Positions 9,212 to 18,341 of a stretch of 64,000 nt of DNA are shown here, one piece after another (the stretch's first letter is position 1; every line of letters starts with the position of its first letter). The stretch lies in the NCBI RefSeq assembly GCF_039710355.1, contig NZ_JBDKWZ010000009.1, positions 1 through 64,000 on the forward strand, given 5' to 3'. This DNA is from Rapidithrix thailandica (GTDB lineage: Bacteria; Bacteroidota; Bacteroidia; Cytophagales; Flammeovirgaceae). The position numbers and the translations under genes are program-made. Under the pieces are notes generated by a model that worked only from the letters and a program-made list of their open reading frames with translations, searched no databases and was not told the origin of the DNA.

Positions 9212-9371
9212 CGCTAACGTAGGTTGATAGGTTACACTCATTAAAATAGATCCAATCTGTTGTGAAGTTTCCTGCTTGAATTTCAATTGCTTCATTCAGT
9301 TTTCTTTTCTAATCCTCAAATAGGAAAAAAAGCTTTGATTGACTAATTTGGAGGGGAACAATTATACCTCT

Positions 9372-11084
9372 ATGAAAAAAACTCCTTTTCACTCGTACCT
9401 TCAATCGGAGTGGGTCCAAAGTCAATTAAAACGTCTGAGTCTTGAAGAAAAAATTGCTCAATTAATTCATATTGCAGCGTATTCGAACCGGGACGAATCC
9501 CACTATCAAAAAGTTTTATCTCTTGTTAAAACCTATAAGATCGGAGGCTTGATCTTTTTTCAAGGTCATCCGCTCAAACAAGCCGAACTGACCAACCTGT
9601 ATCAGGAACACAGTGATATCCCTTTGATGATATCGATGGATGCCGAATGGGGTTTGGGAATGCGCCTGGACGATACGTTGAGCTTTCCTTATCAAATGGC
9701 CTTGGGGGCTTTGCAAGACAATCGCCTGATTTATGAAATGGGAGCGGAAATAGCCCGTCAATGTAGCAGGCTAGGGATGCAGGTGAATTTTGCTCCGGTA
9801 GTGGATATTAACAATAACCCGGCAAATCCGGTAATCGGTTTTCGCTCTTTCGGAGAAGAGAAGGAAGCCGTAGTACAAAAGGCCAAAGCGTATATGCAGG
9901 GTATGCAAGACCAAGGGGTTATGGCTTCTGCCAAACATTTTCCCGGTCATGGAGATACCGCTACCGATTCTCATTTTGACCTTCCTGTGATTCATCACAA
10001 CAAAGCCCGTCTGGAAGAAGTAGAACTATACCCTTTTCGAGCGCTTATTGACGAAGGAATAGGAAGTATGATGGTCGCCCACTTGCAAATTCCTGCATTG
10101 GATGACCGCGAAAACACGCCTTCTACCGTTTCCAAGCCCATTGTTACCGGGTTGCTGAAAGAAAAAATGGGCTTTGAAGGCTTGGCTTTTACCGATGCGT
10201 TGGATATGAAAGGTATTGCGAACCTGTACGAACCCGGAGAGGTGGATTTGAAAGCTTTTTTAGCAGGGAATGATGTCTTGTTATTTTCGGAAGATGTGCC
10301 AACTGCCGTAGAAAAAATTGCCCGGGCAGTTCGCGCTGGTGAAGTTGCCGAAGAGGAACTGGATTTGCGTTGTGCAAAGAACCTGGCCGCTAAGCAATGG
10401 TTGGGTTTGACCAGCCACCAACCGGTTGTTCTGGAAAACCTGGTGGAAGACTTGCATCCCCAATCAGCGATCGAGTTAAATCAACAATTGGCCGATCAAA
10501 GTGTTACATTATTGAAAAAGCAGTCCACAGGCTTTCCTATGGCTCATTTGGCGGAGGAGCGATGGGCCTCTATAGCCTTCGTATGCCAGACAGAAACTTC
10601 CGCTTCAGGCGCCTTACAACATCATACCATAGACAAAGGCTTCCAAGAAAACACAGAGAGTTCTCTGGTATTTTTGCAGCAATTATTGGAAAAGCAACTT
10701 CCTGGGAAAGTCAGCCATTACCAGGTTTTCAGTCAAGATAAAAAGAACCTCGACATTGCTCAACTTCTGGAGCAATACGACCGGGTACTTGTGAGTATTC
10801 ACGGCTTGAAAATGAAGGCATTGGACAATTTTGGACTTTCTCCTGATTTTATTGAAAAACTAAATCGTTTGGCCGCTTCCGGAAAGGCAACCATTTGTTG
10901 GTTAGGCAATCCGTATGCTTTGGGTTTGATTGAAAAGAGCCACCAGGCCCGGGAGGTTCTGTTAACGTATCAAGAATCAAGTTATACACAACAGGCGGCG
11001 GCTAATTGGCTATTGGGCAAGTTGCAACCTCAAGGCAAGTTGCCTGTTACAGTCAACCAACACTTTGTAAGAGGGCAGGGTTAA
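9372..11084 (+). CDS. GH3 beta-N-acetylhexosaminidase, NagZ-like
   Basis: 570 residues from the ATG at 9372 (an in-frame TTG at 9339 is less likely). A GH3 (alpha/beta)8 domain spans about residues 15-345. It has the NagZ-type loop KHFPGHGDT...DSH (Lys188-His201) that carries the Asp/His acid-base dyad, and the nucleophile in AFTDALDMKG (Asp275). A C-terminal GH3_C-like alpha/beta domain follows. No clear signal peptide, so probably cytoplasmic. NagZ-type enzymes release GlcNAc from muropeptides; related ones trim GlcNAc from other glycans. Given the nearby sulfatase for GlcNAc-type sugars, either peptidoglycan recycling or glycan catabolism is possible. Confidence 0.88.
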   Translation: MKKTPFHSYLQSEWVQSQLKRLSLEEKIAQLIHIAAYSNRDESHYQKVLSLVKTYKIGGLIFFQGHPLKQAELTNLYQEHSDIPLMISMDAEWGLGMRLDDTLSFPYQMALGALQDNRLIYEMGAEIARQCSRLGMQVNFAPVVDINNNPANPVIGFRSFGEEKEAVVQKAKAYMQGMQDQGVMASAKHFPGHGDTATDSHFDLPVIHHNKARLEEVELYPFRALIDEGIGSMMVAHLQIPALDDRENTPSTVSKPIVTGLLKEKMGFEGLAFTDALDMKGIANLYEPGEVDLKAFLAGNDVLLFSEDVPTAVEKIARAVRAGEVAEEELDLRCAKNLAAKQWLGLTSHQPVVLENLVEDLHPQSAIELNQQLADQSVTLLKKQSTGFPMAHLAEERWASIAFVCQTETSASGALQHHTIDKGFQENTESSLVFLQQLLEKQLPGKVSHYQVFSQDKKNLDIAQLLEQYDRVLVSIHGLKMKALDNFGLSPDFIEKLNRLAASGKATICWLGNPYALGLIEKSHQAREVLLTYQESSYTQQAAANWLLGKLQPQGKLPVTVNQHFVRGQG

Positions 11085-11087
11085 TAA

Positions 11088-11111
11088 GCTCTTTCGAAGT
11101 AGTTAAAGAGC
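11088..11111 (+). terminator. Weak hairpin after GH3 gene
   Basis: Arms GCTCTTT and AAAGAGC separated by ten bases, directly after the GH3 stop. The following bases are only moderately T-rich, so termination is probable but not certain. Confidence 0.4.
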
Positions 11112-11358
11112 CTTCTTCATATTCACTATGGGGAAGGTTTTCAATGGCTTTCGGAAAAAGGAGGAAGCTGTGGCTTTAAAAGATTCACCCTGTCTCTTTC
11201 ACTTGAAAGTCGTATTTTCCTAAAATATTCTCTATTTTTATATGTGTTAATCAAAGACCGCTATGGGTTTTTGATGGATATAAATGTTAGTTGTATATAG
11301 CAAATAAGCTGTTTTTGGGATAAAAAAGTACTGGTACTTAATGATGAAATAAATAGAT

Positions 11359-12603
11359 ATGAAAAGAAGAGATTTTACCAAAGTATTGCCTGCATTTGCT
11401 GCGGTTCCGGCTATTTCGGTTTCTGCTTTCGGAGCCTCTGATTCCCCGGTAAAAAATAAATCCGAGCGCGATTTTTGGGTAGAAACTATACAATCGATTG
11501 CAGATCCTTTGCTAAAAGCCTTGGCAAAGGGAAAGTTGAAAGAAAAAATGCCCGTAGAGGCCCGGAAGGGCAGTGAAGAAGGCCGGAAAAAAGTGACGTA
11601 CCTGGAAGCTTTTGGCCGCTTATTGGCAGGAATGGCTCCTTGGTTGGAATTAGGGGAGGAGGACAGTAAAGAGGGCAAACTCCGGGAAAAATACATTCGC
11701 CTGGTACATAAAGCTACGGAACGGGCCGTGAACCCCAAATCACCGGACTTTATGAACTTTACGGAAGGGTATCAACCCTTGGTAGATGCCGCTTTTTTGG
11801 CCCACGCTTTTCTCAGAGCCCCTAAGCAACTGTGGGAAAGGCTGGATGACAAGGTGAAACAACAAGTGCTCGAAGCGATGCGATCATCCAGGGAGATTAC
11901 CCCTTGGTACAATAACTGGCTGTTGTTTAGCGCCACCATTGAAGCCTTTTTTCTCAAGTTTGATCAACAGTGGGATGAAATGCGAGTGGATTATGCCGTC
12001 CGTCAGCATTTGGATTGGTACAAAGGAGACGGAATGTATGGAGACGGTCCTGACTTCCATTGGGACTATTACAATAGTTTTGTGATTCAACCCATGTTAT
12101 TGGACATCGTAAAAGTGCTTAAAGAGAAAAACAAGCGCCTGGGCAAACAATATGAAACCTTATTGAAACGCTCTCAGCGCTATGCGGCAATTCAGGAGCG
12201 GTTAATTTCCCCGGAAGGTACCTTTCCGCCTATTGGGCGCTCCTTACCCTATCGTTTTGGGGCATTTCAACTATTAGGACAAATTGCCCTGGAGCATCAA
12301 TTGCCCAAAGAGGTCAAACCGGCGCAAGTAAGAGGAGCTTTGACCGCTGTGATCCGGCGAATGATTCAGGCGGAAGGGACTTTTGATAAAAACGGATGGC
12401 TGAAAATCGGTTTTTGCGGACACCAGCCGGACATTGCGGAAAGCTATATTTCTACAGGTAGTTTGTACCTCTGCTCTGTAGGGCTGTTGCCACTGGGACT
12501 CCCCGAAAACGATCCTTTCTGGACTGCCCCTGCAGAAGACTGGACCGCCAAAAAAGTATGGAAAGGTGTCGATATTCCGGCAGACCATGCCTTGTACGGA
12601 TAA
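11359..12603 (+). CDS. DUF2264 protein with Tat-like signal
   Basis: 414 residues. The N-terminus MKRRDFTK followed by a hydrophobic stretch and AFGA is a twin-arginine-type signal (RRxFxK), so export in folded form is likely. The remainder matches the DUF2264 family as I recall it: FWVETIQSIADPLL, YLEAFGRLLAGMAPWLELG, GDGPDFHWDYYNS and the C-terminal GHQPDIAESYISTGSLYL. The family has an all-helical barrel like the unsaturated-glucuronyl or rhamnogalacturonyl hydrolases and is common in polysaccharide loci; its reaction is not established to my knowledge. Own promoter region of 270 bp; followed by a hairpin at 12615. Confidence 0.82.
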   Translation: MKRRDFTKVLPAFAAVPAISVSAFGASDSPVKNKSERDFWVETIQSIADPLLKALAKGKLKEKMPVEARKGSEEGRKKVTYLEAFGRLLAGMAPWLELGEEDSKEGKLREKYIRLVHKATERAVNPKSPDFMNFTEGYQPLVDAAFLAHAFLRAPKQLWERLDDKVKQQVLEAMRSSREITPWYNNWLLFSATIEAFFLKFDQQWDEMRVDYAVRQHLDWYKGDGMYGDGPDFHWDYYNSFVIQPMLLDIVKVLKEKNKRLGKQYETLLKRSQRYAAIQERLISPEGTFPPIGRSLPYRFGAFQLLGQIALEHQLPKEVKPAQVRGALTAVIRRMIQAEGTFDKNGWLKIGFCGHQPDIAESYISTGSLYLCSVGLLPLGLPENDPFWTAPAEDWTAKKVWKGVDIPADHALYG

Positions 12604-12614
12604 TGACAGGAAAG

Positions 12615-12645
12615 AGGTTAAGAAGGGACCGGCTCTTCTTAACCT
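12615..12645 (+). terminator. Hairpin terminator after DUF2264 gene
   Basis: Perfect 11-bp stem, AGGTTAAGAAG with CTTCTTAACCT, nine-base loop, starting 12 bp after the stop codon. The downstream sequence GTTCTTCT is partly T-rich. Confidence 0.6.
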
Positions 12646-12836
12646 GTTCTTCTATAGTGTCGGGGAGGCATTCGGAATTTTGAAAATTTATCTATATTTG
12701 AATGACTCTCAGCAATGATCAATCACTTCTAAAAGGCCGGATCTATTTTGTATTCAAACACTCCCATTAGATTTTGGTAAGGAGAAGACTATTTATTTTT
12801 AAGAATATGAATTTGAGAAACTAACAATGTAAGGGA

Positions 12837-13418
12837 ATGGAAGGCATGGACGATATAAGCTTATTTAAGGCTCTTCAGCAAAATGACGAACGGGCATTCA
12901 AGTTGTTGTACAACCGCTACTGGGAGACAATTTATTACCTTGCCCTGCACAAAACGCAATCTCCAACAGATGCTGAAGACCTTACCCACGAAGTATTTTT
13001 GGATCTTTGGAAAAACCGGAAAAAAACCACGATTCAAAGCTCCTTTGCCGCCTATATTACCACGGCTGTAAAGTACAAAGTCTTTCGTTGGATAGATGCC
13101 AAATCAGTCAGAAGAAAGCATGCCCGTCATCTGAAAAAGACCGCACCTTTGGAGTATAACCCAGTGGAGCAACAACTTACCTTTAAAGAATTGTATCAGC
13201 AGATTGAGCAGAATATTGACAAGTTGCCTGAGAAATGCCGCCTGGTATTCAGGCTGAGCCGTGAACAAAATTATACGGCAAAGGAAATAGCACAACAACT
13301 CAATGTATCACCCAATACCGCTCAAAATCATATCAACAAAGCTTTGAAAATCCTGAGGTTAGAGCTGAAAGAATTTTTGCTCTTGGTATTTTTCCTTTCC
13401 TATTGGATTGGGAAATAA
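12837..13418 (+). CDS. ECF sigma factor of SusCD module 1
   Basis: 193 residues with sigma region 2 (FKLLYNRYWETIYYLAL, DAEDLTHEVFLDLWKNR) and region 4 with a helix-turn-helix (YTAKEIAQQLNVSPNTAQNH). It redirects RNA polymerase and is expected to be held by the FecR-like protein encoded next. The ATG at 12837 is used; a second ATG at 12846 is equally possible. After region 4 it ends in a hydrophobic tail (LLLVFFLSYWIGK), a feature shared with the two other sigma factors in the window. A perfect TAnnTTTG box occurs at 12693-12700 but lacks a well-spaced -33 element. Controls the downstream SusC/SusD genes by analogy with FecI/FecR systems. Confidence 0.93.
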   Translation: MEGMDDISLFKALQQNDERAFKLLYNRYWETIYYLALHKTQSPTDAEDLTHEVFLDLWKNRKKTTIQSSFAAYITTAVKYKVFRWIDAKSVRRKHARHLKKTAPLEYNPVEQQLTFKELYQQIEQNIDKLPEKCRLVFRLSREQNYTAKEIAQQLNVSPNTAQNHINKALKILRLELKEFLLLVFFLSYWIGK

Positions 13419-13626
13419 ACGATTGATTAATAGTGTCTTATATTTGTTATGGTTTGAATAAACCTTCCTCCCAAAAGAATATTTGCTCCTTTTTTAAAAA
13501 AAATCACTGGTTGAGTAGTTGTTCCCCTTGACTTACCTCACTATATGGTAAAGGTCATCTCTCTTTAAGAGATACTATGCTAAAGTGATCCGCTATTGAC
13601 AATAGCATTTAACTACGAAACAGATA

Positions 13627-14598
13627 ATGAGTAACAAGGAACGAATTAGCCAATTGGTGAATAAGCTAATGACCGGGAGCATTACAAAGAGCGAATTACA
13701 AGAGCTTAATGAATGGTATGACACTTTTGAAGAAGCCCCGTTGGAGTTACCCGGAAAAAGAGAGGATCTTCAAGACCGAATCTATCAAAGGCTTCAAAAA
13801 GACCTTCACAAGCCCCGTGTTGCAAAAGCGAAGAAGGACCAATGGAAATATTATATGGGTGTGGCAGCCAGCTTACTACTGATGGGAGTAATGGCTTATG
13901 GCTTCATGACCTATTTGAACCTAAAAGAGGGAGAACAACCAGAAGTAACCTATTTAACCACAGAGAATCCATCGGGGCGTTTCACAAATGTGAAATTGCC
14001 CGATGGCTCGAAAGTGCGCTTGTACGCGGAAAGTAGTTTACGTTATCCGGAACAATTTACCGGGAATACCCGGGAAGTTTGGTTGAATGGAAAGGCCTAT
14101 TTTGAAGTTTCTCCGGATACCAATAAGGCATTTATCGTACACTCCCAAGGTTTTTACACCAAGGTACTTGGGACTTCTTTTAATGTAAAAAGTGGAAAAA
14201 AGATAGAAGTGTCGTTGGTAGAAGGCCGTGTGGAAGTAGGAAATAACAACCTGCAAACCACAGGCGATGCCGTAGTGCTTGCTCCGGGAGAAAAGGCTGT
14301 GTGCCAACCCAAAACGGTAAAAATCAGCAAACAGAAATTGGATTATTGGAGCGATGTAGCTTGGAAAGACGGGGTGTTATATTTTGAAAATGCCACCTAT
14401 GAAGAAGTTAAAGAAAGGCTGGAGAGCTGGTATGGGGTAAAAATTACAGAGAGCAACACCCGGTCCGTTCAATGGAATTATCAGGGGAAATTTAAGAAAG
14501 CCAGTTTGGAAAGGGTACTGGAGCGAATTGCTTATGCGGAAAACATTGAATTTAAAATAGAAGGAAAATCAGTTGTAATCACCTTTAAACACAAATAA
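13627..14598 (+). CDS. FecR-type anti-sigma factor, module 1
   Basis: 323 residues. A cytoplasmic N-terminal part that binds the sigma factor (about 1-75) is followed by one membrane helix (YYMGVAASLLLMGVMAYGF, about 76-97). The periplasmic FecR domain shows the usual blocks LPDGSKVRLYAESSLRYP, GKAYFEVSPD and VLGTSFNVK, and the C-terminal DUF4974-like part YEEVKERLESWYGV. It relays occupancy of the SusC receptor, through its N-terminal STN domain, to the sigma factor. Placed 208 bp after the sigma gene and 145 bp before SusC. Confidence 0.93.
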   Translation: MSNKERISQLVNKLMTGSITKSELQELNEWYDTFEEAPLELPGKREDLQDRIYQRLQKDLHKPRVAKAKKDQWKYYMGVAASLLLMGVMAYGFMTYLNLKEGEQPEVTYLTTENPSGRFTNVKLPDGSKVRLYAESSLRYPEQFTGNTREVWLNGKAYFEVSPDTNKAFIVHSQGFYTKVLGTSFNVKSGKKIEVSLVEGRVEVGNNNLQTTGDAVVLAPGEKAVCQPKTVKISKQKLDYWSDVAWKDGVLYFENATYEEVKERLESWYGVKITESNTRSVQWNYQGKFKKASLERVLERIAYAENIEFKIEGKSVVITFKHK

Positions 14599-14630
14599 CA
14601 TGGAGAAACTCTACGGATTTACTTAAAAAA

Positions 14631-14673
14631 ACCGGTGACAGATTACTACCACCGGCCTCTGTCTCTACCCGGT
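14631..14673 (+). promoter_or_regulatory. Leader hairpin upstream of SusC 1
   Basis: An imperfect inverted repeat in the FecR-SusC gap: ACCGGTGACAGA pairs with TCTGTC...CCCGGT. It lies about 70 bp ahead of the SusC start and is not followed by a T-run. It could shape the SusC leader mRNA or mark the end of the FecR transcript. Function is unproven. Confidence 0.35.
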
Positions 14674-14743
14674 AAATGTTGGCGCATTCGGGGTAGAAGC
14701 AGATTGACAATGAATTATTACTTAATAATCATCCCTTAAAATT

Positions 14744-17700
14744 ATGAAAAATAAACTACTACGAGTAATCATCATGTGCTCAATTTACTCAATGGTAGGT
14801 TTAGTAGTACAGACCATGCTTCTGACTGTGCTACTGGCTTCGCCAAATTACGCTCAAAAGGGAAAGAGTGTGAAAGAAATTTACCTGACACTCCGGCTGA
14901 AAAACGCAGATTTGCAGACGGTGATTCAGGAAATTGAGGACCAAACCGACTTTTACTTTTCATACGATTTGAAACATCTGGATTCCCGGCGTTTATTTAC
15001 ATTTAACTCCAGGAAAATTTCCTTGAACAAAGTTCTGCAGGAGCTTGCCAAACAAGGCTCATTGAATATACGCAGAATTAACAATGCCATAGACCTGAAA
15101 AAAGCGAGTGAGAGGAATAGGGGGTTGGAGGAAATAATGACTCCGGTACAGGACGTGGTGGTATCGGGGAAAGTCACCTCGGGAGAAAACGGAGAGCCTT
15201 TGCCAGGAGTAAGTATCCTGCAAAAAGGTACTACCAAAGGAACCAGTACGGACTTTGAGGGCCGTTATTCCTTAAGGGTTCCGGAAGATGCAATTTTGCA
15301 ATTCAGTTTTATCGGTTACCAGACCAAAGAAGTGACCGTAGGAAACCAAACGACTATCAATGTGGTCCTGCCTTTGGATATGGCAGAATTGGAGGAAGTG
15401 GTGGTCGTTGGATATGGCGTCCAGAAAAAAGAAAATCTCACCGGAGCTGTTGAGGTAATTTCCAATGAGCAAATTGAAAACAGACAGTCTCCCACGGTTT
15501 CCCAGTTGTTGCAAGGACAATCTCCGGGGTTAACATTCTCTGTAAACAATAATGGATTTCAGCCGGGGGCCAACGTAGGAATAGACATCAGGGGCATTGG
15601 TTCCTTAAATGGAGGAGAACCGTATGTGATCATCGATGGAATACCCGGGGATATGAACCGGTTAAACCCGGAGGATATTGAATCCATTTCCGTATTAAAA
15701 GATGCGGCAGCCTCTGCGATTTATGGGGCGCGTGCTCCGTTTGGTGTGATATTAATTACAACCAAATCGGGAACCGCCAATCAGAAAATCACGGCTACTT
15801 ATTCGGGGAGTGTTTCGTTCGCCTCTCCTCAGCGTCTTCCCGAAATGCTGGATTCGCATACACATGCCCGGGTGCTCAACGAAGCTGGGGTACATGGTCG
15901 TGGTGGCCAGCCCTACTCCAATGAAGTGATTGACCGGATTGTAGCTTACCAAGAGGGCGATTTTGACTATCTCAAACAGTTTACTGTGCCCGATGCCATT
16001 TACTATGAAACCATGCCAAGACCGAATGGTACTTGGGGCTTCAATCAAAATGGCAATGCGAATTACGATTGGTTTGACGAATATTATGGCAATGCCTTGA
16101 ACCAAAAACATAACTTATCTTTCCAAGGAGGAGGACAAAAAACATCTTTTTACTTCTCCGCCGGTTATTTGGGGCAAGAAGGGGTGTTGAACTATGGCAC
16201 GGACACCTATGAAAGGGTGAATGTAATGGGGAAAGTGAAAACCAAAATAACGGACTGGTGGGATTTTTCCTATCAACCCCGGTTTATGAAAAGCAATAGG
16301 GTGATTCCGAATATGGATAAACAAGGGTCATACGATTTGATTTTTCATCAAATTGCCCGTACCATGCCCAGCAATGCCAAGTACGATGGCTATGGCAATA
16401 TTATGATCCAATCCAAAATTCCCTGGGTGGATAACGGGGGAACGGATAATATAGAAGTTACGGAAAACTGGCAAACCTTTTCTACGGAACTCCGCCCGTT
16501 GAAAGGATGGAAAGTCAATGCAGATTTTGCTTACAAGTCCGTAGATTATTTCAGGTCTGATCAGGAGTTGACGGTATATGATCACTTAGTAGATAAAAGT
16601 ACCATTCCCAGTGGGAATACGGTGCCTAGCAATATTCAACAATACCATCAAAGCAACAGTTATTGGACTTCCAATATCTATTCTTCGTACAGTCTTACGA
16701 TCAAGGAGCAGCATAATTTTATGCTCTTAGGTGGGATGCAATTTGAAGTAAACAAAGGGCGAAGCCTAGATGTGATTAAAAACAATATCCTGGTGCAGGA
16801 TGTACTTTCTTTACAAACCGCTACCGGTGAACCCGCTGCCACAGAGAGTTTAAGTCACTGGGCGACACAAGGGTTTTTTGGACGGTTTACATACGATTTT
16901 AAAGGCAAATACTTAGTGGAAGCCAATGTAAGAAGAGACGGGACTTCAAGGTTTAGAGAAGGCAATCGTTGGGGCTTTTTCCCTTCCTTTTCCGTAGGAT
17001 GGAATGTACATGAAGAACCGTTTTGGAAGGGCTTGAACAAAATTGTAAATACCCTGAAATTTAGGGGCTCGTGGGGAGAGCTAGGCAATCAGAATGTAAC
17101 CGCTTATCAAGATTTGGCCTTGATTCCGCTCCGTTCAAGTGCTTTGAACTGGATTTTTGATTATGGGCAAACCCGGCCCGTAGGGTATACTGGCACACCA
17201 AGCTTAGTCAGTCCCGATTTGACTTGGGAAACCGTAAGTACTAAAAACGTAGGGATAGATGCCGGTTTTTTCAAGAATAAGTTGAAAGTGAATTTTGATG
17301 TATTTGAAAGAGAAACAAGTAATATGATTGGTCCCTCGGAGGCCCAACCGGGGGTGTTGGGAGCATCACTGCCTCAGGCCAATAATGCAACCTTGCGTAC
17401 CAGGGGATGGGAATTGGCTGTGAGATGGAGTCAAACATTAAACAATCAACTTACCTACTATATTACCACCAGTTTGTATGACAGCAGGGCAGTGGTCACC
17501 AAATATTTGAATCCTACCGGAACGCTATCCTCTTGGTATGAAGGCAGGGAGCAGGGAGAAATCTGGGGATATACTGTAAACGATTTATACCGCTCACAAG
17601 AGGAAGTGGATGCCTATACTGAAGAAATGGACTTAACGGCTATTTGGGGAGGAACCTGGCGGCCCGGAGATGTGAAATATGAGGATACCAATGGCGATGG

Positions 17701-18313
17701 TGCTGTGAACAATGGCTCTTACACAGTGGATGACCATGGTGATTTGTCTATTATCGGAAATAGCACTCCGCATTATCAGTACGGGATATCTGCCGGGGTG
17801 AATTTCAAAGGTTTTGATTTCTCTATGTTATGGCAAGGAACTGCTAAAAGAGACTTGTATTTTAATGGAGATCAAAATATGTATTGGGGTTTCAGAACCT
17901 GGAACCAATCCTCTTTATTCCCCGAGCATCTTGATTACTACAGAGATCAAGAAGGGGATAAATATATAGGAGTGGCTATGGGAGCTGACAACCTTAATAC
18001 CGATGCCTTTTGGCCCAGACCTTATATCCACAACGGGGAAAACAATAAAAACAGGATCGCCTCCACAAGGTATTTGGCCAATGGGGCTTACCTCAGGTTG
18101 CAGAATGTACAACTTGGATACAACCTCCCGGAGACTTTTTTAAACAAACTCAGCCTTCAGAAATTAAGGGTGTATGCCTCCGGGGAGAATTTGTTCACCA
18201 TCACCAAACTGCCTAAAGGCATCGACCCGGTTGCGATAAATAGTACCAGGGGAGTGGGGAAGACCTATGGAGCCGACCGGATTATTTCACTGGGTTTGAC
18301 TGTCACTTATTAA
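14744..18313 (+). CDS. SusC/RagA TonB-dependent transporter with STN domain (module 1)
   Basis: 1189 residues. Signal peptide about 1-38 (ending NYAQ), then an STN signalling domain (LKNADLQTVIQEIEDQTDFYF region, about 50-115) that contacts FecR. A carboxypeptidase-regulatory-like beta-sandwich follows (VSGKVTSGENGEPLPGVSI to about 212), then the SusC signature EEVVVVGYGVQKKENLTGAV, a plug domain (IRGIGSLNGGEPYVIIDG; VLKDAAASAIYGARAPFGVI) and a 22-strand barrel ending in LGLTVTY. It imports glycan oligomers across the outer membrane using TonB energy, with the SusD lipoprotein encoded 28 bp downstream as lid. The STN domain makes it both transporter and sensor. Confidence 0.96.
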   Translation: MKNKLLRVIIMCSIYSMVGLVVQTMLLTVLLASPNYAQKGKSVKEIYLTLRLKNADLQTVIQEIEDQTDFYFSYDLKHLDSRRLFTFNSRKISLNKVLQELAKQGSLNIRRINNAIDLKKASERNRGLEEIMTPVQDVVVSGKVTSGENGEPLPGVSILQKGTTKGTSTDFEGRYSLRVPEDAILQFSFIGYQTKEVTVGNQTTINVVLPLDMAELEEVVVVGYGVQKKENLTGAVEVISNEQIENRQSPTVSQLLQGQSPGLTFSVNNNGFQPGANVGIDIRGIGSLNGGEPYVIIDGIPGDMNRLNPEDIESISVLKDAAASAIYGARAPFGVILITTKSGTANQKITATYSGSVSFASPQRLPEMLDSHTHARVLNEAGVHGRGGQPYSNEVIDRIVAYQEGDFDYLKQFTVPDAIYYETMPRPNGTWGFNQNGNANYDWFDEYYGNALNQKHNLSFQGGGQKTSFYFSAGYLGQEGVLNYGTDTYERVNVMGKVKTKITDWWDFSYQPRFMKSNRVIPNMDKQGSYDLIFHQIARTMPSNAKYDGYGNIMIQSKIPWVDNGGTDNIEVTENWQTFSTELRPLKGWKVNADFAYKSVDYFRSDQELTVYDHLVDKSTIPSGNTVPSNIQQYHQSNSYWTSNIYSSYSLTIKEQHNFMLLGGMQFEVNKGRSLDVIKNNILVQDVLSLQTATGEPAATESLSHWATQGFFGRFTYDFKGKYLVEANVRRDGTSRFREGNRWGFFPSFSVGWNVHEEPFWKGLNKIVNTLKFRGSWGELGNQNVTAYQDLALIPLRSSALNWIFDYGQTRPVGYTGTPSLVSPDLTWETVSTKNVGIDAGFFKNKLKVNFDVFERETSNMIGPSEAQPGVLGASLPQANNATLRTRGWELAVRWSQTLNNQLTYYITTSLYDSRAVVTKYLNPTGTLSSWYEGREQGEIWGYTVNDLYRSQEEVDAYTEEMDLTAIWGGTWRPGDVKYEDTNGDGAVNNGSYTVDDHGDLSIIGNSTPHYQYGISAGVNFKGFDFSMLWQGTAKRDLYFNGDQNMYWGFRTWNQSSLFPEHLDYYRDQEGDKYIGVAMGADNLNTDAFWPRPYIHNGENNKNRIASTRYLANGAYLRLQNVQLGYNLPETFLNKLSLQKLRVYASGENLFTITKLPKGIDPVAINSTRGVGKTYGADRIISLGLTVTY

Positions 18314-18341
18314 CCGTTTTCTCATTTTAAGCTTGATAAGT

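Noticed and set aside
10397..10741. 114-codon plus-strand frame inside the GH3 gene
   Set aside because: Out-of-frame shadow of a conserved coding region; no motif.
12693..12700. TATATTTG as promoter of sigma 1
   Set aside because: Perfect -7 word, but the only nearby TTTTG is ten bases away, too close for a -33 element; kept as a remark only.
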